A stretch of 15,934 nt of DNA. It comes from an uncultured Oscillospiraceae bacterium (GTDB lineage: Bacteria; Bacillota_A; Clostridia; Oscillospirales; Oscillospiraceae). Positions 14,230 to 15,934 of this stretch are shown here, in pieces. Each line of letters begins with the position of its first letter. Within the stretch, counting starts at the first letter, position 1. The position numbers were made by a program, and so were the translations under genes. Below the pieces are notes generated by a model. It was not told the origin of the DNA, searched no databases, and saw only the letters and a list, made by a program, of their open reading frames with translations. Location of the stretch: positions 1 through 15,934 of the forward strand of contig CAAGIF010000031.1 of assembly GCA_900769845.1 (NCBI GenBank). Direction: 5' to 3'.

Positions 14230-15934
14230 GTGAGCAAGAAATTAAGTCGTTTACTGCATCCCGGAATGGGTATGTATTTTGCGATCATGCTGTGTTTCTG
14301 CCTTGCCGCAGTGCTGCTGAATCAATTTGAATTGGCTCTGGTAGAAGCCTGCGTTACCGGACTTCTGACAATCTCCTACGGAATCGCACGGCGTACCCGC
14401 CACAGAAAGCTTTTGCGGTATATTCAATCCGCCCCCTCCACTCTGGAATCCGCCGGAAATGGGGAAAGTCCCTTCCCTACCGTTGCCGTCCGGTTGGCAG
14501 ACGGAGGAATCGTATGGGCAAACAGCCAATTTGTGGAAATCACCGGTTTTTCCGATAAGCTGGTGGAAAAAAACCTTTCCGATATTTTGCCCACACTCAC
14601 CACTGACTGGCTTACTGCCGGACAGAAGGAAGCCCCCTTTGATGTAACCATTCGTGATCGCCGCTACCGGGTATACGGCACCGCGATCCGTGCCGAGCAT
14701 TCTCCCGGCGGTACTGTTGGCGTTTTCTACTTCAGTGATATGACAACGCTCTATCAGATCCGTGATGAATATATCCGCTCCCGCCCTGTGGTCTCCATCA
14801 TTCTTATCGACAATTATGAGGAGCTGACCAAAAATCTTTCCGAAAGCGCTATCTCCACATTGAATGCCCGGCTCAATGACACCATCACCGAGTGGACCGA
14901 AAATTACCACGGCTTGCTTCGGAAACTGGAAAGAAACCGCTATCTTTTTGTTTTTGAAAAGAAGTACCTGGCCGATGCCACTGAGGGCAAGTTCTCCCTT
15001 CTGGAGAATATTCATCAAGTCACCAGCCCCTCCGGTGTTCCCGCATCCATTTCCATCGGTTTGGGCGTTGACGCCGCAAATTTCGAGGAAGCTTACAGCT
15101 TTGCTGCGCTCTCCATTGAAATGGCCCTGAGCCGTGGCGGTGATCAGGCAGTTATTAAGGATCGGTTTAATTTCACCTTCTATGGCGGCCGCAGTGTGGA
15201 ATCCAGCTATTCCAGCAAGGTGCGTACCCGTGTCACCGCCAACTCCATGATGGAACTGATCGGTCAGTCCAGTCATGTATTCATCATGGGTCACAAAAAT
15301 GCAGACCTGGACTCCCTGGGCGCTGCGGTGGGCATCAACTGTCTTTGCCGCAAGAAGGGTAAGAAGGCCCACATCGTCATCGATCTGGAGAACAACGCCT
15401 CCCAGCGGTTGCTGGAGGAGATCCAGCAGGTCCCCGAATATAAGGATGTGTTTATCTCCGGTCAGGACGCGCTGCTGATGTGCGACAATCACTCCACGCT
15501 GATCATCGTGGATACCAACCGCCCGGATCAGGTAGAATTCCGTCCCCTTCTGGAAGCGATCCCCAAAGTCTGCGTGGTGGACCATCACCGCCGGGCTGCA
15601 GAATACATTGATTCCGTGGTCGTAAATCTTCACGAAACCTATGCTTCCTCCGCAGCAGAACTGGTAACCGAACTGCTGCTGTATGCTGTGGAAAAGAGTG
15701 ATGTCCTCCCCATTGAAGCAAAAAGTCTTCTGGCAGGCATCTGTTTGGATACCAAGTTCTTCAATGTCCGTACCGGCGAACGAACCTTTGAGGCTGCTGC
15801 TGCCCTGCGCCGCATGGGCGCAGACACCACCGAAGTCAAGCGACTTCTGCAAAACGATTTCCATGATACCATGGCAAAATACCAGATCATCAAATCTGCC
15901 CGGCTGTATCGGCAGGAGCTGTCCAACGCACCCC
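14230..15934 (+). CDS. gdpP: Cyclic-di-AMP phosphodiesterase GdpP (YybT), cut at window edge
   Basis: Membrane-bound phosphodiesterase that hydrolyses c-di-AMP to pApA and so affects osmotic balance and wall stress. The 568 visible residues run through two transmembrane helices (about 16-32 and 34-54), a PAS domain (about 80-170), a degenerate GGDEF domain (about 180-310) with no GGDEF active site but ending in the GdpP-typical ALSRGGDQAV, and the catalytic DHH domain: HKNADLDSLG from H355 with metal ligands D359 and D361, D428 in VDTNRP, and D451-H452-H453 in VDHHRR. The DHHA1 domain is mostly outside the window. The start is a GTG at 14230 behind AGGAGG with 9 nt spacing. It is the only plus-strand gene, divergent from rnjA. 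In many Firmicutes rplI follows; this cannot be checked here. Confidence 0.96.
   Translation, partial: MSKKLSRLLHPGMGMYFAIMLCFCLAAVLLNQFELALVEACVTGLLTISYGIARRTRHRKLLRYIQSAPSTLESAGNGESPFPTVAVRLADGGIVWANSQFVEITGFSDKLVEKNLSDILPTLTTDWLTAGQKEAPFDVTIRDRRYRVYGTAIRAEHSPGGTVGVFYFSDMTTLYQIRDEYIRSRPVVSIILIDNYEELTKNLSESAISTLNARLNDTITEWTENYHGLLRKLERNRYLFVFEKKYLADATEGKFSLLENIHQVTSPSGVPASISIGLGVDAANFEEAYSFAALSIEMALSRGGDQAVIKDRFNFTFYGGRSVESSYSSKVRTRVTANSMMELIGQSSHVFIMGHKNADLDSLGAAVGINCLCRKKGKKAHIVIDLENNASQRLLEEIQQVPEYKDVFISGQDALLMCDNHSTLIIVDTNRPDQVEFRPLLEAIPKVCVVDHHRRAAEYIDSVVVNLHETYASSAAELVTELLLYAVEKSDVLPIEAKSLLAGICLDTKFFNVRTGERTFEAAAALRRMGADTTEVKRLLQNDFHDTMAKYQIIKSARLYRQELSNAP

Noticed and set aside
14251..15864. 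A 537-codon minus-strand frame antisense to gdpP
   Set aside because: Mirror of gdpP codons; it ends exactly at the TTA codon 8 of gdpP. GdpP motifs on the plus strand are decisive.

Overview
The window looks like an ordinary chromosomal housekeeping segment of a Gram-positive, probably gut-type Clostridia (Oscillospiraceae-like) bacterium. The grounds are the gene set (SMC-FtsY, RNase J, GdpP, RsfS/YqeK/YhbY, a CAP-domain lipoprotein), strong AGGAGG-type ribosome binding sites, consensus sigma-A promoters, moderately high G+C, and near absence of TTA, CTA and TCA codons. The taxon is inferred. I see no mobile element, CRISPR array, tRNA or rRNA.

Layout. Everything from 1 to about 13.9 kb is on the minus strand, so transcription runs right to left. 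(1) 13859-12204: rnjA (RNase J), with a structured leader of about 185 nt and its own terminator. (2) 12011-10296: a tRNA-dihydrouridine synthase gene and a CAP-domain lipoprotein gene, ended by a 14-bp hairpin terminator. (3) 10129-8082: a stand-alone GlmU-acetyltransferase-like hexapeptide protein gene and glmM, with a near-consensus promoter in front and a terminator behind. (4) 7929-1: one tightly packed operon, smc - ftsY - rdgB - yhbY - nadD::yqeK - rsfS - leuS (leuS cut by the window edge), behind a TTGCAA-17-TATAAT promoter. (5) On the plus strand, divergent from rnjA, gdpP (c-di-AMP phosphodiesterase) starts at 14230 and runs off the right edge.

How they fit together. The large operon joins chromosome organisation (SMC), membrane targeting (FtsY), nucleotide-pool cleaning (RdgB), ribosome assembly and silencing (YhbY, RsfS), NAD synthesis and Ap4A hydrolysis (NadD-YqeK in one chain) and leucine charging. 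The glmM pair serves amino-sugar supply for the cell wall. rnjA and gdpP share an intergenic region that carries promoters in both directions and a GAATTCCC/GGGAATTC inverted repeat.

I found no clearly new system. The points most worth a second look are the NadD-YqeK fusion, the GlmU-like acyltransferase beside glmM, the confinement of TTA/TCA codons to the first eight codons of smc and of gdpP, and the folded leaders of rnjA and of the dihydrouridine synthase gene. Several gene starts were moved from the longest reading frame to a nearby start with a better ribosome binding site or promoter position; the reasons are given in each entry.
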